Assembly: GCF_035582795.1 (NCBI RefSeq)
Contig: NC_134373.1
Location: 18,126,001 to 18,190,000 of the forward strand
Origin: Mycteria americana
Taxonomy: Eukaryota > Chordata > Aves > Ciconiiformes > Ciconiidae
Reading direction: 5' to 3'
Length of the DNA: 64,000 nt
Made by a program: the position numbers and the translations under genes. The notes beneath the pieces were generated by a model. The model saw only the letters and a program-made list of their open reading frames with translations, did no database searches and was not told the DNA's origin. Shown one piece after another: positions 26,801 to 38,200 of the stretch. Each line of letters begins with the position of its first letter. Within the stretch, counting starts at the first letter, position 1.

Positions 26801-29800
26801 TTACGTCCCTCTAAAACAGACACTGACTACTCAGTACTCAAAAGTAGCACTGGCTCTATATGTTAGGCTTCTAGAAAGCAACTATTTGCCTTCAAAATTC
26901 ATCTTAAAAACCATGAAGCGAGTTTCTGTATACCTTTCTAGATGATATAATAGCATAATCACAGTGGCAAGACTCTGAGGACCTCCTTTTACAAGTATGC
27001 TACACAAAGAGCTGTACAGGAAATCAACAGACTTGGGGTTTTTTTGTATAATGAGCACAGGGATATGGGCAATCAGGAAAGAATGCTCTTTTAGCTATTT
27101 AGGTTTTGACATTTTGGCCTGCTAAAGAATTGGTGCAGGGCTGCTTCCCATCTGCAAATAAAGGCTGTTAAAAGCAACGAAGCTCAGTAAGGCGATATAA
27201 AATTGACAACTAATCTAAACCTTACTCTTCTAATGGCATTCTCAGAGTCTGAGCAAGGTATAAATACTAAAATTTACTACATTTCATACATGTGTGTATG
27301 GGATCTAATCTCACCAAAAAAGTGTGACACTATTCCCAATTCATATTAACTTTGTGCAAAATGAGAGAAAATATCAAATTCTTTGCTGTTAAATACTGAG
27401 AAATCATAATTCACCAAACAGTTAATTATACATAGGAAAGTAGATAAAGACCCAAAGAAGAGTCTTGCTACTGGTTACAACAAAGAAAACATACCTAATA
27501 TCCTAATATAGAACTATCATAATGATCTCTCTGGATACCACAGTAGTTTAATTTTATGATGACTTTTTAAGTGCTAAATAAAGTATGCGCTTCAGACAAC
27601 CTAGCAGTAACAGATAAAGAACAAGAAGTTTGCTATGCATTTTGGTGAAGGAAAAGGTTTCAGACATCAGATGCTAGCAGCTTGATTTCTTACTCATTTT
27701 ATAGTAAATAACATAGACACAAATCAATATACAAAGAAGAATCCCATCTGGAAAAGCCCACTGATATTTCTTTTTGGTCCAAGGATGAAATTTTAGTGAG
27801 TAAGCACTATAGGTCCGCCCTGCTCTGAGAGCTGGAGATTTAGCAAGATCTGAGCATTAGGTGCAAGACACAAGCACCACTCTTCATGTCTGTGGAGTTC
27901 CAAACATTGTTTAATTTTTAAAACTCAAACTTCACATGTAATTAATTCTTAGTGAGGAATGAATGTTTGAAAATAATTAGTTTAGAAATAATTATAAAGG
28001 AACAAGAACAGTGCTTTTGCTAATTAGAGCAAAAGCTTAACTAAGGTAGAAGTTGCCATCTTTGCATTTATGCCTGCATACCAAAATACACTCATCAGCA
28101 TTTATCACTCAGCTCATAGTCAGGTCTTGTTTCAGACTCAGCTGAAAATAAAATTTATTGTGATCTGAATTTGTTATACTATATTTCAACCACTAAAGAA
28201 TACCAGTAACACTTATTTCAAGAACTAAATAGACCTAATTTCTAGCCTCAAATTGGAATGATAATTTTCAATGTTGACCACCAGAGGTGACAAAGCATGT
28301 TTAATATATTTGTGTATAATGTTATTATTGGTGATCTAATCTCAAAATATTTTCTAAAATATTATGCAAATACAAAGATAATTGAAGATCTCATCTGTAT
28401 TTCTTCAACACAGTTAAAGACACTATCCTGAATTTTCCTTTGACTGGAAAATACTGAAGATTAAACTTATACTAATTTTGTTAATGTTACTGTAATATTC
28501 CTTGTTCAGGTGAATTTAACAAAGGAAGAGAGCGAGCATTCAGCACAGGACTACTAGAAAAGAAATCTGAGTTTGCAATCCTGATTCTAACACTGATTGT
28601 CCTAGGTGGACCTGACAAAACAACCCCTGAGCCACAATCGCAATTATAAATAGTAATGCAACTTCAGAAAAAGATGTTGCATGTGTGGCTACACTGACTG
28701 GCACAAGGAATGAGTACCTCAGTGAAGAAGAATAGTTCTGGTTGAATATTTATCACTGTGTGTGCTGCTCTTGTATAGCACTTACATAATTTTGATGCTC
28801 GGTGTAAAAGATAAGTTACTCACTTCTGACTTTTTGAAGGAATCTCCTCACCTCTTCCCTTTTTGCATCCCTAATGTTCTGGGCCAGCAACATTATGCAT
28901 TAGCATAAGAGATCCCTTTTTCATTAATGCAGACCGATAAAAGTAGCAGTCAACATGGAAATACGTTTTAGTGTTTCATAGGAGACAACATCTGGATCAT
29001 TGCTCCAGAAGTACAAATAAGTAGCTTTACAATACTTCAGTGAATTATTCACAGGTCAAGACAGAATATGTTACAGACTGCTGATTATATATTCCAAATT
29101 TATGGTTTCCTTATTTATAAAATATGTAACACTCTTTGTCCACATTACCAATACCCCTTCAGCCAAATGCTGGCTACAGTAATTTTTATTTATAAAAGGA
29201 ATTAAAACTTCCCTTCACCTTCAGAATTAATTCTGAGCATATGTCACCAATCTTCTCTTTTTTCATGCTGTCATGGATCAGTGGAAAGAAAAATGGTATT
29301 AAGATAACCTGCCTGAAACAGATTCAGCAGCTTTGCTGACATTTTAATTCATAAAAGTTAGAAAACTTTCTATTTTGTTACAGCTGTGCCACTGACAGAG
29401 CTGCCGTGACTAGTTTCACTGTTCTCCATTGTAGTCTCTCCCTCCCTTTTCTTTTCTGAGATTTGTCAAAGATCGCAAGGAAGGGGGGGAAAAAAAAAAG
29501 ATATGATGGGTTTATAATACCACAAAACTTGACAAAGGAGGAGAAGGGTATATAAAACACCTACAAGTACATTGCTATCACTTTTTAAACCTGCAAGATA
29601 CCATATAAAAATCCTTTTATAAAAAGGCTTTTCAGTTTAGTGGAAGAAAGACATAGCTTACACCAAAGCTAATGAATGAAGGTGTTTTACATTCCCTAGT
29701 TTAAAGAGCAAATAATGTATTTGCTTTTGTAAGTAGACTCCTTTACAATATATGATACAAAAATAAAATAAATTGCTGTAAATAAGCCATTTCTCTGAGC

Positions 29801-31240
29801 TTACAGAGATTTGCAACATTCTTGTGGGTACAATTCACTGTTCTAATGGAGCTCAGGGAGATATCCTCCCCAGAAATAATTAAACCTTTATTAACACACT
29901 TAGTCTAGATTCTTCTGTAAAAAACAAAAAGAAAAAAAACCCTTTTCTCCATGAAACTACTTCCAAGTGATACCAGAATTATAATAAAAGTAACCAGGGA
30001 TGGAAAAGTAGAAAATTATACTATTTTTTATACTAAATATACCTTTGAAGTTTTGAGCACATTAATATAAAACCTTAGTTGCCACTGTATCCCTGCCTAC
30101 CTCAACTTTCAGCAATAAATGCTCTGAAGAGCAAATTCAAGTTTTATACAGTTTTGATGACTGTGACTTAATGACAGACAGGAAGAAAACCCAATATAGT
30201 ATTTTCAGCCCCAGCAGCTGCCAAGGTAAGTAGTTATGACAGAGTAAATTTTGTTAGCTTTCTCCCAGGTCTGTGTATAACACAGGGTGACCAGTGAGGC
30301 CATTCCAGTGTTTCTTACATGCTTCTGTCAATATTAATCTTTTTCCCCCAGCTGGGCCAAAGTCTCTAACTTAACCCCTCCTGTCATTTTAGCATATGAA
30401 TACAAATACCCTTTCCTTTCAGGTGGATTTAATCTGAAAACTCTCCTTTACTTTCATTATGCAGCTCCAGTATTAATAATGACATCTAAAACAGAATTAA
30501 TTCCTCAGATTACGACTTCAGTCAATGGCATGTTAAACAGCTAGTGTTTATCTCTGCACCAGACAATATTCAAAATCCTGTAAAACAAGGAGACCACACA
30601 AACCTTCCCTATACTAACAGAGCTTTGCTACTGAAAGCAAGTTTTGCAAAACTCACAGAGAATTGGCATATTCAGCCCTCTTGGTTATTGTGCAAGTGCA
30701 AATGAACTTCCCCTCCCTTCCAGGGTATTTATAAAAATTCACGTTTTTTGAGAGAAACTCTACGAGCAAGACTGCATTGCACTGGGCTCCACTCCGCCTG
30801 GTTCGAGGGTGAGAAAACCCCATGTTACCTCCATGGGAAACAGAGGGCAGGGCCCAGATGCAAGCTCCTCACCAGGCGCCCGTAAGGGCAGGACTAGCGC
30901 TGGCTCCGAGTGTGCCATAAGGTTTGTGTAATGTGTTTCCATAAAGCTCTGACAGTGTTCAGTAGGGAATTAAGGGCAGTATCTTTCAAAACTGTGTCAT
31001 GTATAGGTAGTGCAATACTTGACATATGCCTAGCATGTGCTATTCAAATAAAACCCACAAATGCCATACAAGCTCATTCAGAGTCACAAGTTCAAAATGA
31101 GGAAAAAAAAAAAGGGTAACATTATTTGTAAGATGAAAAGAGTATTATAGTGGGAGTTCACTTTTAAAGCCAAATACGAAAAAAGTTAATTTCATGCAAC
31201 TTACATCTGTCTAAAATTAGAATGGGTGTCTAGATGCCTT

Positions 31241-31267
31241 TTTAATCACAGTAATACTGTGATTAAA
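31241..31267. repeat. Perfect 12-bp inverted repeat with 3-base loop
   Basis: TTTAATCACAGT, then AAT, then ACTGTGATTAAA. All 12 arm positions pair. No retroposon or RNA gene is evident around it. Confidence 0.85.
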
Positions 31268-31721
31268 CTTACATTTAAATTGTATCTCCCAGTGAGATAA
31301 CAATTTCTAATATGCCGAAAAATCTACCAGATCTAAAATGGGAATGAAGCTATTTAAGTCTTTATAAGACATTACATTTGATGAAAATAGCTATTATTAC
31401 CCTATCGTATCCACAGTACCAGAACAGGGAACAAATTAAGGTACACTTTTAAAATATTAATTGAAAGTATGGTTCACTATTGTGAAACTAAAGCATAAGG
31501 GTTGTGTATTTTATACAGAAATAAATGTTTTGAGAAAACACAGGAAAAAGCAAAGGATATGTCTTTGTAGTGAAGGTTAGAACTTCTTAAATTGTTTAAA
31601 AGGTTTTAAACGTCAAATGATTTGCACTAACTGTTATTACATACCAAACCTATAGCAACTAAATCTACTGTGTTGGTAAGTATTTTTCATGCCTTTCAAA
31701 AGGAAATAATGCCTGGATGAA

Positions 31722-32175
31722 TGGAGTGAGGTGGGCTGAAAAGTGCCCAAATCCCCAGGCTTGAAGGGCATTGATCAATGGCTTATGCCCTGCTGGCAGC
31801 CAGCAATGAGGGCAGCCCTGCAGGGGGCAATTTTGTGGCCCATGTCAACCAACATCTCACTAGTGACCTAGGCAAGGACATAGACTACACGCTAACAATT
31901 TTGCAAATGACATTAAATTAGGAGGATGAGATGGCACGCCAAATGGCTGAGCTTCAATCAGAAGAATGTTGCTCGGCTTGAGGACTGGGCCAGAAGACAC
32001 TTCATGAGGTTCAACAGAAGTGCAAAGGTCTGCACTTAGGGCGGAAAAATCCCATGTGCTGGGAAGAGATGGGCAAGCAGCAGCCCTGCCAAAAAGCAGC
32101 AGGCACTTACAATGGGTGCCAGGCTGGAAAGGAGCCAACAGTGCGTTCTCACTGCAACATGGGAAACCCCATTCT
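31722..32175 (+). mobile_element. Degenerate CR1 LINE fragment
   Basis: Despite heavy divergence, the order of words follows the 3' half of the reverse-transcriptase region of avian CR1. It has the stretch corresponding to the 'tttgcagatgacaccaaa' motif (here TTTGCAAATGACATTAAA at about 31901-31918), then a 'gaggactgggcc...cttcatgaggttcaacag' segment at about 31978-32016, then AAGTGCAAAGG and CACTTAGGG. The frame is broken by stops. It is an old, 5'-truncated copy; the ends are approximate. Confidence 0.75.
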
Positions 32176-33721
32176 GCGCTACACTGGCAGGGGATGTGGA
32201 AAGCCCACTATCCTCCGTGACTCCGTGCTGGTGAAACTTCACAGGTTGTCTAAAAATTATAATTTGGATATAAGCCCCCAGACCTATCCTCTGTTAAGTC
32301 ACTCTCCTTAGAAATAGCACAAAATATGTCATGATGTCCCCCAAGGTTACAGGAAAAATTTAATGGAAGATTTTGCACAGAATCCAGAGAGTTCTGCACT
32401 ATAAGAAATTGCTTTACGGTACATCTGCTAGCACTTTTCAATTTCTGATAAAGACTGCAAATATTTTGTGATGTATTGTTTTGTGTTTCCTCTACTTAAT
32501 AATTAACTAATTTAACATTCAGTAGGCTTAAAAGGTGGCTTTGATAGAAAGATTTAGCATATCACAGATTTTTTTTAATTCTAAAAATGTTGGTGTTATT
32601 TTTCTTTCAATGAGTGTCAAATAAAGAATGGTAAAAAATCATTAAATCAGTGATAGCTTCTTTAGTGTTCACCAAGTTTCAGTTTGCATTGCAAATAATG
32701 GCATTCACAAAGCACTACCGGAACACTGTAAAACTAAAGACCTTATTCTGTATTTAAATTAATAACTGACTTTCCAAAAAATTTGAGGACATGCAGTTTC
32801 TGTCCCTCAAAGGTACTTGCAGTCGCACACACATAATGCTTTCTAATATCATGGTGAACTGCATACGAAGACTGGAGCATGAGGTGGGCAAATGTTTAAT
32901 AATGTTTGTTTTTAAGGAAAGTGACACAGAATAATTAATTGCTATTTTGCACACAATGTGCTAATTTGATTCATAGTGTAATGTCATTAAAGCAACTAGG
33001 ATGAAGTAAACCAAATATTATATAAAACCCCCCGAATTTTGATACACTTTCATTTTCTTATAATAACAATTGCAGAACTAAAAAAAAAATCAGACTAGGT
33101 TCAACTAGGAAAGAAAAAGATATTTTTCTTTGAATAATTCAAAATTTTCTTTGGAAGAAATTCTGTTAATCTGCACACAGTTTTTTTTATACCAAATACT
33201 CATAAGCAATTCATGAGCATTCACAATTCTTAAAGAGTCTACTTAATATTTTCTTTAGGTTTTCATAGTTCTTCCTGATAACAGAACTGTGTGAAGAAGT
33301 TGGAATTCATTAGTAGCTAGTTGCTCTGCCAGTTGCTTTGCCATACAAACAAGGGGGAGAACCAAATGCATATTAAACAATCAAAGTAATCTCAGTTCTG
33401 TAGGGACCTGACTCTGCAAAAGGAAGAAGCAGGTGGAGAGCTGGGTATGTGTGGTAGTCTACTGAGAACTGTTCAAGAAGTTCTGCTGGCAGGATCATAT
33501 ACCCATCTAATCAGGTTTTTTTAGGTCTCTACTGGATTCAATCTTAAATAGAAAAATTCAAGTGCACTATGTATGCTGTGTATGTGTAGAAAGAAATACA
33601 GTGCATATGCATGAAACCTAACCTATCATCAGTGCCTGGATGTATAGTACATGCATAAATGGAAGACTATATCATACCATATGGAATGCAGTTTTTACCT
33701 AATAAAATTACTTTTTTTCCT

Positions 33722-33727
33722 TTTATT
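33722..33727 (-). terminator. Candidate OSBPL6 poly(A) signal
   Basis: AATAAA on the minus strand, about 1.38 kb past the OSBPL6 stop. Other signals lie further on (for example 24387-24392), so this is only the nearest candidate. Confidence 0.3.
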
Positions 33728-34860
33728 AAAATCTGCCCTTCTACTGTTTAATGTTTCAGAGATTTTCAAATAGAAAATGCCAAGCCTTCTCCCACATATA
33801 TTAACTGAGGCTTAGCAACACATAAGAGACTTGGTTCTTAATCAAAAAATATAGAACCACTTTATGAAAAACAGTAAAATATAATTTTGCACAAAAGCTA
33901 TTTGGCAACACAAGTAGTAGTTGGTAGCTACAATGCACAGGAACCTCTGCCATACTCTCAAATATAAATTTAGATAAGAAAAGTGGATGGGGAAAAACAG
34001 AGCCAGTAAAGTAGACAGTGTGTGTGGCAGAAAATAGTTGCATTTACAGTACTATCCAGCTTCTGGAGAGAAGCCAGACACCTTCCCATGAAATCTTTCT
34101 GTGCTTTTAACGCTGTTGCAAAGCTTCAGGGAATTCTAATTGTATAAACAGTTATGGGGAAATGAGATTCACTGTGAGACTATGTCCAGCCAGTGGTAAA
34201 AGTGATGATTGCATCTCAGCATCAGTCATTTAGAATATGAACTGACTAGCGATTCATATGCATTTACCAAAATTATGTCAAATTCAACCAGTTAGCAGTT
34301 TCTTTTCAGTCTGATTATACAGTCAGCTTCCCAAAGCTAAAGCATGTACAGTAGATCTCATTCCTCTGAAATACAGTCAGATGTTTGGTTGTCTTTTGAT
34401 TTTAAATAATGCAGGTTCTCCAATATTTGTATCATGATAAAATTCTACTGCTTTAAAAATCTGCCCTTCACACAAGCCTAAGCATACATATTTTAAAATT
34501 ACTTACTGTACATCTTCATATTTTGTTTAAGGCATGAACAATGGCATATGAATGGGAACAGCTTCCAGAAAAGCATATCTTTTTGACAAAGGCCAGTCCA
34601 AGCACATCACACCAAAGGACTAACCTGAAGCCAGAAATGACAGTGTTGTGACCCAAGAGTTTTTAACAAAAATAGTTGAAACAAAATGGATATTTTTCTC
34701 TTTTTCTTCCTTTTTTTTTTTTTTAATTTAAATTACATTACTCTTAATGTCTGTTTAAAGCACCGGTTGCAGTTTTGTGTTTACCACCTCTTCCGAGTGA
34801 CTTTGGATAACTCATCTGCTTCTTTTGTTCTGAATTTTCAGTGTATGAAACTTTAAAAGG

Positions 34861-34903
34861 TTTCTTTTTCTTTTTTTTCTTTTTTTTCTTTTTTTTTTTT
34901 TTT
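34861..34903. repeat. T-rich low-complexity tract
   Basis: Runs of 5 to 16 T separated by single C, on the plus strand. Confidence 0.85.
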
Positions 34904-35108
34904 AATGGCTGCTGCAAAATTAAAAAGATCCAGAAGTGGTCAGGGGCCTGGTCTAATGCACTTTCAAAAGTCCGTTATAAAGATGAATATAAATGCGAAT
35001 GATAGGTTTTTCCGTAGACCCACAAACCACGCTTAGCTATAAGAAACATATTGTGCATAGTTATTTTTTTCTTCAGAGTGATATGTTTACTAGATCTACA
35101 TTCTCAGT

Positions 35109-35217
35109 TTACCACAGTACGGGAATTTCTACTTTACTAAAGCCAGGATCCTTTCGTAGTTCCCAGTAGGTGTCATTAGTAACCCAGGCTTCTCTTTGAT
35201 TAGCGTCGATAACTTTT
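35109..35217 (-). CDS. OSBPL6: OSBPL6 last coding exon
   Basis: Acceptor CTTTCTACAG after a long pyrimidine tract; encodes [20 protein letters not shown] and [15 protein letters not shown], then TAA at 35109-35111. The ending PVLW matches the ORP3/ORP6 C-terminus. Confidence 0.97.
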
Positions 35218-38200
35218 CTGTAGAAAGGAGAAAAAAAATATTTAAAAAAAGAGAGAGAGAGAGGAAAAAAAAATTCTGACCATAGATCTCTGCTCTTATG
35301 CAACATGAAATCAAATTCCATACCTCTCTGATCTAACCTAATGCTAAATCTGATTTCATATTTCTAAAGGACACAAGAACAGTCAGGGATTTAAAAATAA
35401 AAATCAACCTCTACCTGTGTCAAAAGTGGAAGGTTTAGAAAACAGCCAAGACTGCAAATCTGTTGTCTGATCTGTGTGAGCAGGTCTTAGAGCCACATAA
35501 AGACTCTTTGGCCATTACAGATTCTGATTATGTGCGGTGGATCAACTAAGAGATCTAGCTTGCAGAATGCAAGCCTTTTACCATTTATATTGTTTGTCTC
35601 CTCTGTATTTTGCTCGTCCACTAAAAAACTGCATCAGGCACGTTCAATCTTTCCACTTTTGATTCCCCGTGCTAAACATCAGGCTATTTGGTATGACTAT
35701 CCCTTGTTTCAGAACAAAGCTTAATTAAAAGCAAAACCAAACAAAAAAACCCCCCTCCACTCAAAAATAAATAAATTGTAATTTAAGGGTATATAGATAG
35801 ATTTATATATACATTTTATAGATATAAATATATATGTATGATGTTGTTGTTCAGGTCACTATTTATTACTTTGTTTATGCAATGACTTAAAACAATAACA
35901 TAATTAAATCTTAGATCCTAATATTATATTTCTATTCCACTTCAAAGTTCAAAAAACATTGGCCAAGGGGTGCAGCAGGCTTGTATAGTTGTTGCCCATT
36001 GTGAGAAAATGATCTTTCAATTGTGAAGCTTTAAACTATGTAAAAATTGCTTCGGGCAGAGATCAGGTATGTGATTATTTTTCTTAAAATTTCCATTTTC
36101 CAGGCTTTCACGATTAACAGACTACATTGGCAGTAATTATGGTAGTACTTTGCCCAATCACGCTATAGAAAACAGAGATTTACTACTGAAATGAATAGAC
36201 TCACTTAAAAAATTTGGGTACATATTCAATGCTGTTTTCTTCCATGTACCGCCTCCGACCTCTCTGGAGTTCCTCTATTCTTTGTTTCTCAGATGCTGCC
36301 GCTTCTACATTTCCTTCTTCAAGAAGCCTGTATGAATAACAGCAGGTCCTATAGCAATCATACAATGCCTAGAACAAGGGATTTTCTAGCACCAATCATC
36401 ACAAAAGACAAGCAGAAGCCAAGCCTGTTGTCTGTTGTACCCACTTTCAGATCTAGTCATAACCTGATAAAATAAGAATAACCGAGATGTGACTCCCCAG
36501 TTACATGTACCTGACCTATAGCCTAAGGCATACACTTTCTTTAGTAACTTCAGTATCTCACAAACACTGAAGTACTATGAACTGAGAATTAGGAGGGAAT
36601 TAATGTTGCTTCCATTCATAGCAGGAGGGCATGACATTTCAGACCCTGTCTTTCCAGTTTGTTATGAGGAATCCTACCTGTGCCCAAGGATTGCGCTATA
36701 GCTCTACTATACCAACAAGATGCTTTCTATTTTCCCTCAAGTGGGTAAAGCAGAAATTTGACTGCAATACTGAATACCTTCTCTGCCAGCAGAACCCTCC
36801 AAAGCTTAGTTCAGACTGTAGTGAAGACACAGACAAAATTCAATACCCAGCCAAACCTAGCCTTAAAACCAACAAATATCAAGTGTATAAATAAGCATTC
36901 TTGCCTTTGATCCGGCCTGAATCGCGCATCTGTTGTAGGAAGAAGATCTTTCAGTAAAGGATCTAATTCATTGAGCTCAATAGCAAACCTTGTGAAGCCA
37001 TAATAACGTTCATAATTGGTTGGCATGGAGCCTGTATGAATATGTATGAGAAAGAAAAAAGGTTTTTAAACTATTACTCTAAATATGCAAGAGATTCATT
37101 TATTTATTAAATTATAACAGGAAAAATATTAATATATTTTACTCTTACATACAATTAAAAAGCATCAAAAGCTATTCTCTAGGTGGAACAACATTCACTA
37201 AATATTAATTTCAACTGCTTATCCCGCAGAGGTTGTAATTACATGCTAATAGATTCAAAACTTTTATGATCTTCCTTTTTAAATAAAAATTACTGTTTTC
37301 AAGATTTTCAAGTTAAACACAGTTTCCTGTTCCCCAGAAAGTGGGCTTATCAAATGTCTGTATTAGAGTTAATTTTGGATCATAACGCTCACTCACAGCC
37401 TGATTTGGCACTGTCCAACACCTTCAGCACTAACAGCTGTCAGAGTAGACATTGCGGAAGTAGGGAGCAAAGTAGGGTTCAAAGTACTATCAATAAAGAG
37501 TAGGGTTCAAAATACTAACAATGATGACAATTCCTGGATAATCACTCTGTGTGTATGAAAGATACTACAGGTGCAAAGTGCGACTAATTCAACCTCAGTG
37601 CTTCTAAGCAAGCAGTAAGGAAGTTGAAATCAGGTCCTGAAATCACAGGGGCTCACCATCTCTGAAGACCAAACCTTTAGGCTAATAAAGCATTAAGACA
37701 ACAAACTCAATAAACTGGCACCTCCTATTTGTTGAATCCAAATAAGCTACTCTGCTGTCTGTGAGAAGACAGGCAGGCAGGCCCAGACATCCAATTTTTT
37801 TCTTAATTTTATTCTTATGTTGACCCCAAAACCCCAGAATATTTATCCATGTAGAAGACTATGCCCTGTAAGAACTTTTCCTTTTACCATTATTATAAAC
37901 TCATGTAAATTCTTGTTTATTTGTCTAGCCAGAAATTTAATTTCTCCAGTAGTATTTGGTGTATTTAAAATGATAGCTAAAACAGCTCTACATAGTTTAG
38001 GGTTGCACTACAGTGCCTGCCAGAGTTTATTACAAGCTTCTTACCTGGCCTCCATATGCATTTGGCTGAAGGTGCAACCCCACAATAAAGGCCTTCATGC
38101 CACTTTCCAAAAAGGCGATGAACCACCTTCCCTTCTTGATCTATCACAACACCCTGGACCTCATTTACATTTGAATTCCAGTAGTTCACCTGCAAGTTTA

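Larger units (their letters stand above)
15331..31720. other. Gene-poor interval between PJVK and OSBPL6, PJVK-proximal part
   Basis: About 16.4 kb of mostly AT-rich sequence. It should contain the PJVK promoter and any noncoding first exon, but no CpG-rich promoter is visible. Open frames are short and match no family I know. In mammals PRKRA lies here, head-to-head with PJVK, and I saw none of its dsRNA-binding-domain exons. Minor features are a C-rich run near 17795-17813 and a TAAA repeat at 17997-18013. The OSBPL6-proximal end could be 3' UTR. Confidence 0.6.
32176..35108. other. Probable OSBPL6 3' UTR and downstream sequence
   Basis: AT-rich, no recognised gene. The part next to 35108 must be OSBPL6 3' UTR. 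The first minus-strand AATAAA is at 33722-33727 (TTTATT on the plus strand), which would give a 3' UTR of about 1.4 kb. T-rich tracts lie at 34695-34724 and 34861-34903. How far the UTR really extends cannot be read from sequence alone. Confidence 0.45.
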
